A stretch of 5,452 nt of DNA, from assembly GCA_016764115.1 (NCBI GenBank), contig JAESSM010000015.1, positions 1 to 5,452 of the forward strand, read 5' to 3'. A program made the translations under genes and the position numbers. Shown here in pieces: positions 1-4,984 of the stretch. How positions within the stretch are numbered: position 1 is the stretch's first letter; each line of letters starts with the position of its first letter. The notes beneath the pieces were generated by a model. That model was given only the letters and a program-made list of their open reading frames with translations, was not told the origin of the DNA and ran no database searches. This DNA is from Bacteroidia bacterium (GTDB lineage Bacteria; Bacteroidota; Bacteroidia; JAESSM01; NORP286).

Positions 1-23
1 AATATAGGTGAATTCACTTAAAC

Positions 24-61
24 TGCAAACCTCTATTTTATAGGGGTTTGCATGCTTTTTT
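24..61 (+). terminator. Rho-independent terminator of an upstream gene
   Basis: The arms TGCAAACCTCTA (24-35) and TAGGGGTTTGCA (41-52) pair over 12 positions with one G-T wobble, around a five-base loop. A run of six T follows at 56-61. This is a standard intrinsic terminator read on the + strand. It probably ends a gene left of the window. Frame 1 reads an open NIGEFT followed by TAA at 19-21, which could be the tail of that gene, but six codons are too few to prove it. The complementary strand has no T-run after the hairpin, so use in the other direction is unlikely. Confidence 0.8.
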
Positions 62-71
62 ACTGCTAACA

Positions 72-98
72 TGCGGATTTAAGGTTGTAATGCGTGCC
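72..98 (+). repeat. REP-like repeat copy A, upstream of the transposase
   Basis: The right half, TTGTAATGCGTGCC (85-98), matches 13 of 14 bases of copy C (1519-1532) in the same orientation and copy B in inverted orientation. The left half starts TGCGGATT and carries about five extra bases (around 80-84) compared with B and C, so its hairpin is imperfect: an eight-pair stem with one G-G mismatch and two wobbles around a nine-base loop. It lies 59 bases before the transposase start. GCGGATTT...TTGTAAT...CGTGCC resembles repeats I associate with transposase genes of this family in Bacteroidetes; that resemblance is from memory and not searched. Confidence 0.6.
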
Positions 99-157
99 TA
101 TTCCAACCATTCATAATTCTAAAGCCAATTATAATTAATTATTTTTAGTTTTGTCCG

Positions 158-706
158 ATGTCTGAAAAATACAAATTTAATAACCCTGAAGGTGTATATT
201 TTATTACACCAACGATAGTTCATTGGATAGATTTGTTTACAAGAAGAGGATATTGCGATATAATTACAGATTCTTTAGACCATTGTCAGAAGCATAAAGG
301 ATTGGTAATTTATGCATGGTGTATAATGCCCAGCCATTTACACCTTATCATTGGTACTAAAGGACTGTGTAGTTTATCAGGAATAGTAAGAGATTTCAAA
401 AAATATACCTCCAAAAAAATCATAAAAGAAATTGGTAATATAAATGAAAGCAGAAAAGAGTGGTTGTTAAAGGGCTTTTCAGTAGCTGGTAAGAATCTTA
501 AACGAATAAAGGACTATAAGGTATGGCAGGATGGAAATCATCCCATAGAACTGGATACCAACAAAATGCAGGATGATCGATTATCATATTTGCACTTTAA
601 CCCGGTAGAAGCGGGTTTCGTAATGCATGCCGAAGATTATATGAATAGTTCAGCCCGAGATTATTGTGGAGAAAAAGGGATACTGGAAATTGAACAGATT
701 GGATAA
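158..706 (+). CDS. REP-associated tyrosine transposase (RAYT, Y1/HUH family), intact
   Basis: A single-domain 182-residue HUH endonuclease of the IS200/IS605-related Y1 transposase family. Such enzymes nick single-stranded DNA at hairpin sites and form a 5'-phosphotyrosine link. The metal-binding HUH pair is H60-L61-H62 in the context IMPSHLHLII. The likely nucleophile is Y144 in YLHFNPVEAG, the usual YxHxNPV motif. Between them lie the RDFKKYTSKK segment (78-87), the ESRKEWLL helix (97-104) and a WQDGNHPIEL motif (123-132). The C-terminal SSARDY (164-169) is also typical. Length and all motifs agree with the Bacteroidetes RAYT group, so the protein looks complete and possibly active. It has no partner tnpB and no classical insertion-sequence ends. 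Instead it sits between two inverted REP-like repeats (A at 72-98, B starting 13 bases after the stop). This is the arrangement expected of a domesticated RAYT that mobilises REP elements. The ATG at 158 has no Shine-Dalgarno. It is the only transposase and the only + strand gene seen. Confidence 0.93.
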   Translation: MSEKYKFNNPEGVYFITPTIVHWIDLFTRRGYCDIITDSLDHCQKHKGLVIYAWCIMPSHLHLIIGTKGLCSLSGIVRDFKKYTSKKIIKEIGNINESRKEWLLKGFSVAGKNLKRIKDYKVWQDGNHPIELDTNKMQDDRLSYLHFNPVEAGFVMHAEDYMNSSARDYCGEKGILEIEQIG

Positions 707-719
707 TGTTATTGGTTGT

Positions 720-765
720 GTCACGCATTACAAATGCGCGCCAGTAGTGGACGCTTGCGCTAGTG
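720..765 (-). repeat. REP-like repeat copy B, inverted, downstream of the transposase
   Basis: The core at 720-744 is the reverse complement of copy C (1508-1532) with 24 of 25 bases identical, and the last 23 are exact. On the minus strand it can fold as GGCGCGCAT-TTGTA-ATGCGTGAC, a nine-position stem with one mismatch and one G-T wobble around a five-base loop. A second block, about 745-765 (GGACGCTTGCGCTAGTG), is partly echoed beside copy C and looks like a longer original repeat that decayed at C. The repeat starts 13 bases after the transposase stop. It overlaps the 3' end of the minus-strand gene, whose TAG stop is at 760-762. Confidence 0.8.
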
Positions 766-1425
766 AGATTCTGCTCGTTCCAATTTTGTACCTTTTAGGT
801 TTACAAAAGATATTTCAAGTTTATAATAATCTATAGATCCTGTTTTAACCCGCGTCATTAACTTATCAATAAATACTGTATCATATTGAAATTCGTAGCA
901 AATTGAGACTTCCTCAAATTTATCCTTATGTTTTTCTTCTTCTGATTTATACAGCCAGACTCCTTCCCCCATCTGTTCATTGTTTTCTATATCGCTTACG
1001 ATGAATTCACTATAATACGTGAATTCCTTTTTGAGAGATTCTAAGATTTGATTATAGTTTTCTAGGCATTTGTTAAATTCTTCTGGTTCAAACCAAATTT
1101 CTAAAGTCATTTTATATAATCTCTTATCTGCAAATCCTAATGAAACAACATTTCGTACTTCACTTTTTATACAATTGTGAGATTTGAATTCAAAATTAAC
1201 TTCAGATTTATGCACAGAATCTCCATTTAGATATTCGGGATGGTTCCAAGATCCAGGTGTACTTCTGATACGATATACATCCTCGAGAAGATTTAAGGAA
1301 TTTATAACTTGGAATTTTGTCATGCTAATTTTAACAGGGAACAATAAATTGATAGAGCACTGACCAAACACATTAGTACTTGAGTATAAACCTAAAACTG
1401 TTATTATGGTTATGAGTTTTTTCAT
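760..1425 (-). CDS. Unrecognised exported protein, enclosed by inverted REP-like repeats
   Basis: I do not recognise a domain. The start is placed at the ATG at 1423-1425, giving 221 residues, because the product then begins MKKLITIITVLGLYSSTNVF, a textbook signal peptide: two lysines, then a hydrophobic stretch. Cleavage is likely near FGQ-C. FGQC is a poor lipobox, so secretion to the periplasm is favoured over lipidation. An upstream in-frame ATG at 1476 would add 17 residues that bury the signal. The mature part is hydrophilic, rich in Glu and aromatic residues, with three of its four cysteines at C22, C81 and C120 by my count, and no transmembrane segment. Two weak -7-like boxes lie upstream, TAAATTTG (1444-1437) and a spaced TAGAATTTG near 1490; neither is convincing. 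The last codons and the TAG stop fall in repeat B, so the C-terminal few residues may be repeat-derived. Its location between repeats B and C suggests acquired or carried DNA. Confidence 0.7.
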   Translation of the reverse strand: MKKLITIITVLGLYSSTNVFGQCSINLLFPVKISMTKFQVINSLNLLEDVYRIRSTPGSWNHPEYLNGDSVHKSEVNFEFKSHNCIKSEVRNVVSLGFADKRLYKMTLEIWFEPEEFNKCLENYNQILESLKKEFTYYSEFIVSDIENNEQMGEGVWLYKSEEEKHKDKFEEVSICYEFQYDTVFIDKLMTRVKTGSIDYYKLEISFVNLKGTKLERAESH

Positions 1426-1507
1426 TCTTGATGCTACAAATTTAGAAGCAGGCCAGACATTTATTAAAATAAGCAAATTTGTAAAGACTTAGCAAATTCT
1501 ATCCTAA

Positions 1508-1532
1508 CTGGCGCGCATTTGTAATGCGTGTC
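1508..1532 (+). repeat. REP-like repeat copy C, between RF3 and the exported-protein gene
   Basis: Twenty-five bases that are the inverted partner of copy B (24 of 25 identical) and share TTGTAATGCGTG with copy A in the same orientation. It folds as GGCGCGCAT (1510-1518), loop TTGTA, ATGCGTGTC (1524-1532): nine continuous pairs with two G-T wobbles. The inner flank (about 1488-1507) shows a degraded version of the extra block seen beside B, about 12 of 22 bases matching by eye including the core CCAGT. The repeat ends 19 bases from the RF3 stop codon. The 126-base gap 1426-1551 contains nothing else I can support. Confidence 0.8.
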
Positions 1533-1551
1533 TATACGCAATTACCTTACT

Positions 1552-3153
1552 CTAGCTAAAAGCCTTCTCCATCTTAAATTCAGAAGTAAAATGGAAAACA
1601 ACATCTGCATATTTTTCCTGCATGATCTTTAAAGTCCAGGCAGAATCAGCCATAAAAACAAAATTTTTGTCTTTATCGAGATACATCACTATTGATTTAT
1701 ACTTAATAAACTCCTCTAGTTGTTTCTCGTTATCAGATGTTATCCAACACGCTTTATGGAATTTGATAGGTTGAAATTCGCAGGCTGCTCCGTATTCGTG
1801 AAGCAACCTGTGCTTAATTACTTCAAACTGCAGTTCACCAACAGTTCCGATCACTTTTCTATTACTCAAGTCTTGTACAAACAATTGAGCTACACCTTCA
1901 TCCGTTAATTGGACGATCCCTTTTTCCAATTGCTTGGATTTCATGGGATCGCGATTTACCAATTCCTTGAAAGTTTCGGGAGAGAAGCTAGGTATCCCCT
2001 TAAACATGATGTTTTCACCTTCAGTCAAAGTATCACCAATTTTGAAATTACCGGTGTCGTAAAGGCCGATCACATCACCAGGAAAGGCATGGTTAATAAT
2101 ACTTTTGCGTTGTCCAACAAAATTAACCGGGTTAGAAAATTTAAACTTCTTGCTTAATCTCACATGATTGAAGAACTTGTTCCTTTCAAAAGTCCCAGAA
2201 CAAACTCGTAAAAAGGCTATTCTATCTCTATGTCTCGGATCAACATTGGCATGTATCTTAAACACAAAACCGGTGAATTGATCTTCTGTTGGTTCAACAT
2301 CTCTTGTATCAGTTGGCCTTCCTGCTGGTGTAGGGGCTATTTCTATAAATTTATCCAGTAGTTCATTTACGCCAAAGTTATTTACAGCACTCCCAAAGAA
2401 AACAGGGGCTAATTCACCATTGCGGTAATCTGTAATACTAAATTCATCATAAATACCCTCGATCAATTCAACATCTTCTCGGAGTTTATTAGCATCTTTC
2501 TCACCAATATTCTGATCTAAAATGGAGTCATTGATATCCGTAATGGTGACTACATCAGTCTCAATTTCAGTATTATTGCCTTCAAAAAGATTTACACTTT
2601 GATCATACAGTTTATATATACCTTTAAATCCTCCTCCAATATTTATGGGCCAACTTAATGGTCTAACTTTAATTTTCAACTTTTCCTCCAATTCGTCAAG
2701 AAGGTCAAAAGCATCCCGCCCTTCAAGATCCATCTTATTAATAAAGACAATGACCGGAGTATCACGCATTCGACATACTTCCATCAATCGTTCAGTTTGC
2801 TCCTCAACACCTTTTACGCAGTCTATAATTAGTATTACACTATCAACAGCTGTTAAGGTTCTGTATGTGTCCTCCGCAAAATCTTTATGGCCCGGGGTAT
2901 CTAATAGGTTGATCAGAATTTTATTGTATTCAAAAGCCATTACAGAAGTGGCAACCGAAATCCCTCTTTGCCGCTCGATCTCCATAAAGTCTGAAGCTGC
3001 TGTTTTCTTGATCTTATTAGATTTTACTGCACCGGCAGTTTGAATAGCACCACCAAACAACAACAACTTTTCAGTTAAAGTAGTTTTGCCCGCATCAGGG
3101 TGACTGATAATCGCAAACGTTCTTCTCTTCTTTATTTCTTGGTCTAAGTTCAT
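1552..3153 (-). CDS. prfC: Peptide chain release factor 3 (RF3), translational GTPase
   Basis: RF3 is a class II release factor. It uses GTP to remove RF1/RF2 from the ribosome after peptide release and acts in the cytoplasm. The 533 residues match the family's usual length of about 530. All GTPase motifs are present: G1 SHPDAGKTT (17-25), which is the RF3-type P-loop; switch [10 protein letters not shown] (63-71); G3 DTPGHKDF (85-92); G4 NKMD (139-142); and G5 GSA (254-256). Further RF3 marks are PLSWPI (165-170), the second domain with [17 protein letters not shown], and the third domain with DPMKSKQL and [20 protein letters not shown]. The switch I sequence and this C-terminal half separate it from EF-G and LepA. 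The start at 3153 places the P-loop at residue 17, as expected. No clear TAnnTTTG promoter is visible in the 204 bases upstream, which hold a long palindrome; transcription might come from there or by read-through from cyclophilin. No frameshift or missing motif was seen. Confidence 0.97.
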   Translation of the reverse strand: MNLDQEIKKRRTFAIISHPDAGKTTLTEKLLLFGGAIQTAGAVKSNKIKKTAASDFMEIERQRGISVATSVMAFEYNKILINLLDTPGHKDFAEDTYRTLTAVDSVILIIDCVKGVEEQTERLMEVCRMRDTPVIVFINKMDLEGRDAFDLLDELEEKLKIKVRPLSWPINIGGGFKGIYKLYDQSVNLFEGNNTEIETDVVTITDINDSILDQNIGEKDANKLREDVELIEGIYDEFSITDYRNGELAPVFFGSAVNNFGVNELLDKFIEIAPTPAGRPTDTRDVEPTEDQFTGFVFKIHANVDPRHRDRIAFLRVCSGTFERNKFFNHVRLSKKFKFSNPVNFVGQRKSIINHAFPGDVIGLYDTGNFKIGDTLTEGENIMFKGIPSFSPETFKELVNRDPMKSKQLEKGIVQLTDEGVAQLFVQDLSNRKVIGTVGELQFEVIKHRLLHEYGAACEFQPIKFHKACWITSDNEKQLEEFIKYKSIVMYLDKDKNFVFMADSAWTLKIMQEKYADVVFHFTSEFKMEKAFS

Positions 3154-3227
3154 TGGGTGTTGGTAATGTCTTTTGTAAAACGAAAGATTTTCAGATCATA
3201 TAAGGCCTGTTACAAAAGCCCATTTTA

Positions 3228-3305
3228 TGTCATCCTGAAGAATGAAGGATCTTGTCACATATTGATAATCAAGGGACAAGATTTTTCACTACGTTCAAAA
3301 TGACA
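3228..3305. repeat. Long imperfect palindrome, probable dispersed intergenic repeat
   Basis: The left arm (3228-3258) begins TGTCATCCTGAAG and ends GGATCTTGTCAC. The right arm (3273-3305) reads GGGACAAGATTTTTCACTAC then GTTCAAAATGACA, and pairs with the left arm over most of its length. The left arm is two bases shorter and differs at a handful of sites. The loop is 14 bases (3259-3272). TGTCATTCTGAACGAAGTGA...AATCTTGTCCC is a widespread intergenic repeat pattern in Bacteroidetes, as I recall it, so this is best read as one decayed copy of a multicopy palindromic element. It lies in the 204-base gap between cyclophilin and RF3. It lacks a strong T-run on the minus strand, so a terminator role is doubtful. 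The rest of the gap shows nothing I can name. Confidence 0.7.
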
Positions 3306-3357
3306 TCTTTTTTGAAGTTTAAGACAGCCTCGCCTTTAATATTAAGAATTTGTTGAG

Positions 3358-3795
3358 CTAGTTTTCGGTGATAACAACTTTATCCATCACATCACCTTGC
3401 TGAATTTGATCGATAATATCTAATCCTTCACATACTCGACCAAATACAGTATGATTACCGTCTAAATGTTGAGTGCCTTGTCTGCTATGACAAATAAAGA
3501 ATTGAGATCCTCCGGTATTTCTACCTGCATGTGCCATTGATAATACGCCTCTGTCGTGATATTGATTTTCTCCATCTAATTCGCAGTCAATATTATATCC
3601 GGGGCCACCGGCACCATTACCATCAGGACAGCCTCCTTGAATTACAAAATCTGGTAATACCCTGTGAAAAGTTAATCCATTATAATATCCTTTTTCAGCT
3701 AAATCAGTGAAGTTTTTAACCGTATTTGGAGCATCGTCTTCAAAAAACTCAATTTTCAATACTCCTTTAGCAGTATGTATTTCAGCATTTTTCAT
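3358..3795 (-). CDS. Cyclophilin-type peptidyl-prolyl cis-trans isomerase, cytoplasmic
   Basis: A single-domain cyclophilin of 145 residues that speeds cis-trans isomerisation of peptide bonds before proline. Active-site residues are present: FHRV with R45, F50 and Q53 in DFVIQGG, SMA with M87, SQFFI with F99/F100, L111 and H115 in [10 protein letters not shown]. The position equal to Trp121 of human cyclophilin A is His110, so cyclosporin binding is probably weak, as in many bacterial forms. There is no signal peptide or membrane segment, so it should act in the cytoplasm. The start is set at the ATG at 3795. A longer frame opens from a TTG at 3831, but that TTG is part of the promoter box TATCTTTG and would be upstream of the transcript start. 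The gene follows the FKBP gene by 60 bases and has its own promoter in that gap. The length suits the short bacterial cyclophilin group. Confidence 0.95.
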   Translation of the reverse strand: MKNAEIHTAKGVLKIEFFEDDAPNTVKNFTDLAEKGYYNGLTFHRVLPDFVIQGGCPDGNGAGGPGYNIDCELDGENQYHDRGVLSMAHAGRNTGGSQFFICHSRQGTQHLDGNHTVFGRVCEGLDIIDQIQQGDVMDKVVITEN

Positions 3796-3828
3796 AAGTA
3801 TAGATTTTATTAATAGATTATTTTGGTG

Positions 3829-3836
3829 CAAAGATA
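3829..3836 (-). promoter_or_regulatory. Bacteroidetes-type -7 box for the cyclophilin gene
   Basis: On the minus strand the sequence is TATCTTTGCACC, an exact fit to the TAnnTTTG -7 consensus of Bacteroidetes sigma-ABfr promoters. It lies 33 bases before the chosen ATG, leaving a leader of roughly 25-30 bases. No TTG is seen at the usual -33 spacing. The box settles the gene start, because the alternative TTG codon is inside it. Confidence 0.65.
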
Positions 3837-3855
3837 GGGAATTCAGAGCATTTTT

Positions 3856-4338
3856 CTAGTGGTGATGTCCACCGGGACCATGAACATGACCGTGATCTAA
3901 TTCTTCGGTCGTAGCTTCTCTTAGCTCGATTACCTCAACATTAAAGTTTAGAGTTTGATTGGCCAAAGGGTGGTTACCATTGATGGTAACCATTTCATTT
4001 TCAATTTTAGTTACTTCTACCTGAACAACTCCATGAGATCCTTCTGCATTGAACATCATTCCAGGCTTAACTTCGGACTCTTTAGGAAAGCTTGATAATG
4101 GCATTTCTTGTATCTTATTTTCATCATATTTACCATAAGCATCTTCAGGTGAGATTGATACCTCAAATTTATCTCCTATTTCTTTGCTTTTAAGTGCATC
4201 TTCTAACCCTTTAATAACCGAACCTGTTTTTTGTAAAAAGTACAATGGATCACTGTCGATAGATGAATCAATAGTTTCACCTGTATCGTTTGTTAGCGTG
4301 TAATGTATACCTATTACTTTCTTAATTTCTTCGTTCAT
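3856..4338 (-). CDS. slyD: SlyD-like FKBP-type prolyl isomerase with a His-rich tail
   Basis: A 160-residue FKBP of the SlyD type: a prolyl isomerase and chaperone, with a split FKBP domain carrying an inserted chaperone lobe. FKBP parts are residues 1-69, with Y13, VIKGLEDAL (41-49), GD (55-56) and AYGKYD (67-72), and the end part NHPLANQTLNFNVEVIEL (122-139), whose F132 matches the conserved pocket Phe. The inserted lobe is about 73-120 (MPLSSFP...GMMFNAEG). NHPLAxQxLxFxVEV is the clearest SlyD signature. The C-terminus, DHGHVHGPGGHHH (148-160), has six histidines. It is a short version of the metal-binding tail that lets E. coli SlyD bind nickel, but it lacks that tail's cysteines. There is no signal peptide, so the protein is cytoplasmic. 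Cyclophilin follows after 60 bases. A role in metalloenzyme maturation is possible, but no hydrogenase or urease gene is visible here. Confidence 0.93.
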   Translation of the reverse strand: MNEEIKKVIGIHYTLTNDTGETIDSSIDSDPLYFLQKTGSVIKGLEDALKSKEIGDKFEVSISPEDAYGKYDENKIQEMPLSSFPKESEVKPGMMFNAEGSHGVVQVEVTKIENEMVTINGNHPLANQTLNFNVEVIELREATTEELDHGHVHGPGGHHH

Positions 4339-4360
4339 GATCTATAATTTAAAATTTGCG

Positions 4361-4368
4361 CAAAGATA
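4361..4368 (-). promoter_or_regulatory. Bacteroidetes-type -7 box for the FKBP gene
   Basis: The minus strand reads TATCTTTGCGC, matching TAnnTTTG, 22 bases before the ATG at 4338. A TTG occurs at 4386-4384, but only 15 bases separate it from the -7 box, shorter than the usual 19 or so, so the -33 assignment is uncertain. The box starts directly at the end of the T-run of the preceding terminator. Confidence 0.65.
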
Positions 4369-4396
4369 AAAAAAAAGGGAGCTCAATGGCTCCCTT
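4368..4396 (-). terminator. Rho-independent terminator of the small secreted protein gene
   Basis: Read on the minus strand, AAGGGAGC (4396-4389), loop CATTGA, GCTCCCTT (4382-4375) forms a perfect eight-pair stem, followed by an unbroken T-run to 4368 (nine T, the first two also in the stem). It begins 24 bases after the stop of the 4421-4765 gene. It runs straight into the -7 box of the FKBP gene. Confidence 0.85.
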
Positions 4397-4420
4397 AGTC
4401 TTAAATTTATAACAATTGGA

Positions 4421-4765
4421 TTATAGCAATTCGAACCACATAAATCCACAAGTTGCTTGTACTACATTATAATCTGAATCCAAAGTAACTCTTGCTAAAG
4501 GAGCAATTCTTAAAAACATTGGACAAATCGTTCCTGCAGGAAGACATCTAAATGTGTGAAAGAAATACACATAATAATTTCCATCTTGTGATTGCCATAC
4601 TGATGAACTAACATCACCTGTTCCTGCCAAACATGTTGATTGAACAGCAGCTCGTGCTTTTGCAACTGCTACTACTTCATTTGACTTTTTTAAAACTGCA
4701 GTTTGAGCGATAGCTGTTGATCCTAGAACAACCATCATCATTAATACTGTAAATAGCTTTTTCAT
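4421..4765 (-). CDS. Small secreted protein of unknown function with four cysteines
   Basis: I do not recognise a family. The 114 residues begin MKKLFTVLMMMVVLGSTAIA, a clear signal peptide with likely cleavage around AIA-Q or AQ-T (residues 20-21), leaving a mature protein of about 93 residues. After a short Ala/Val/Lys segment (22-42) the rest is a compact, aromatic-rich region, including GNYYVYFFHTFRC and FMWFEL. It contains exactly four cysteines: C45, C74, C81 and C106. Four cysteines in an exported protein suggest two disulfides, but CLPAGTIC is also a C-x6-C spacing and metal binding is not excluded. There is no lipobox and no sorting domain. The gene is a single unit, with its own -7 box upstream (4816-4809) and a strong terminator downstream, so it is probably transcribed alone. 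Its start is supported by both the signal peptide and the promoter. Confidence 0.8.
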   Translation of the reverse strand: MKKLFTVLMMMVVLGSTAIAQTAVLKKSNEVVAVAKARAAVQSTCLAGTGDVSSSVWQSQDGNYYVYFFHTFRCLPAGTICPMFLRIAPLARVTLDSDYNVVQATCGFMWFELL

Positions 4766-4808
4766 TTCTTAAATAAGTGTAGTTTAGTTAATTGTTTATT
4801 TTATGATA

Positions 4809-4816
4809 CAAAGGTA
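4809..4816 (-). promoter_or_regulatory. Bacteroidetes-type -7 box for the small secreted protein gene
   Basis: The minus strand reads TACCTTTGTATC, fitting TAnnTTTG, 43 bases before the ATG at 4765, which leaves a leader of about 37 bases. The only upstream TTG (4822-4820) is too close to serve as the -33 element. The remaining intergenic DNA up to 4984 contains no gene I can support. Confidence 0.55.
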
Positions 4817-4984
4817 ATTCAAAATTAAGTATTGTATAATTTATTAATAGCGGACTATTTGGAACTTGCCACACCAAGGAGGCAAAACAATGAATTTTAC
4901 TACTAAATAGGCCTAAAAATTTTAGTCAAAGTAGGGTGCGATTTTGTCACAAGTTGTAAGTAGACTTGTTTTGGAAAACGCAAA

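Noticed and set aside
146..153. TAGTTTTG, matching the TAnnTTTG -7 consensus, just before the transposase ATG
   Set aside because: Only four bases separate it from the start codon and no -33 TTG is near, so it would require a leaderless transcript. Too weak to call in AT-rich DNA.
1003..1026. Perfect inverted repeat GAATTCAC/GTGAATTC with an eight-base loop
   Set aside because: It lies inside the exported-protein coding region and the arms are short. A similar GTGAATTCAC palindrome at 8-17 is most likely coincidence.
1..1532. A complete IS200/IS605 element around the Y1 transposase
   Set aside because: The protein has the RAYT layout (YxHxNPV, WQxxxHP) and the flanks are REP-like hairpins; there is no tnpB, and no typical left/right IS ends were seen.
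1720..2157. Two + strand open frames of 62 and 82 codons inside the RF3 region
   Set aside because: They are antisense to a fully conserved prfC and have no recognisable motif, promoter or start signal.
2645..3043. A 132-codon + strand open frame
   Set aside because: It is antisense to the GTPase domain of RF3, Ser/Arg/Ile-rich with a composition typical of a shadow frame.
4949..4969. Small hairpin ACAAGT/ACTTGT downstream of the helicase stop
   Set aside because: Six pairs with a nine-base loop and no T-run on the minus strand; not a credible terminator.
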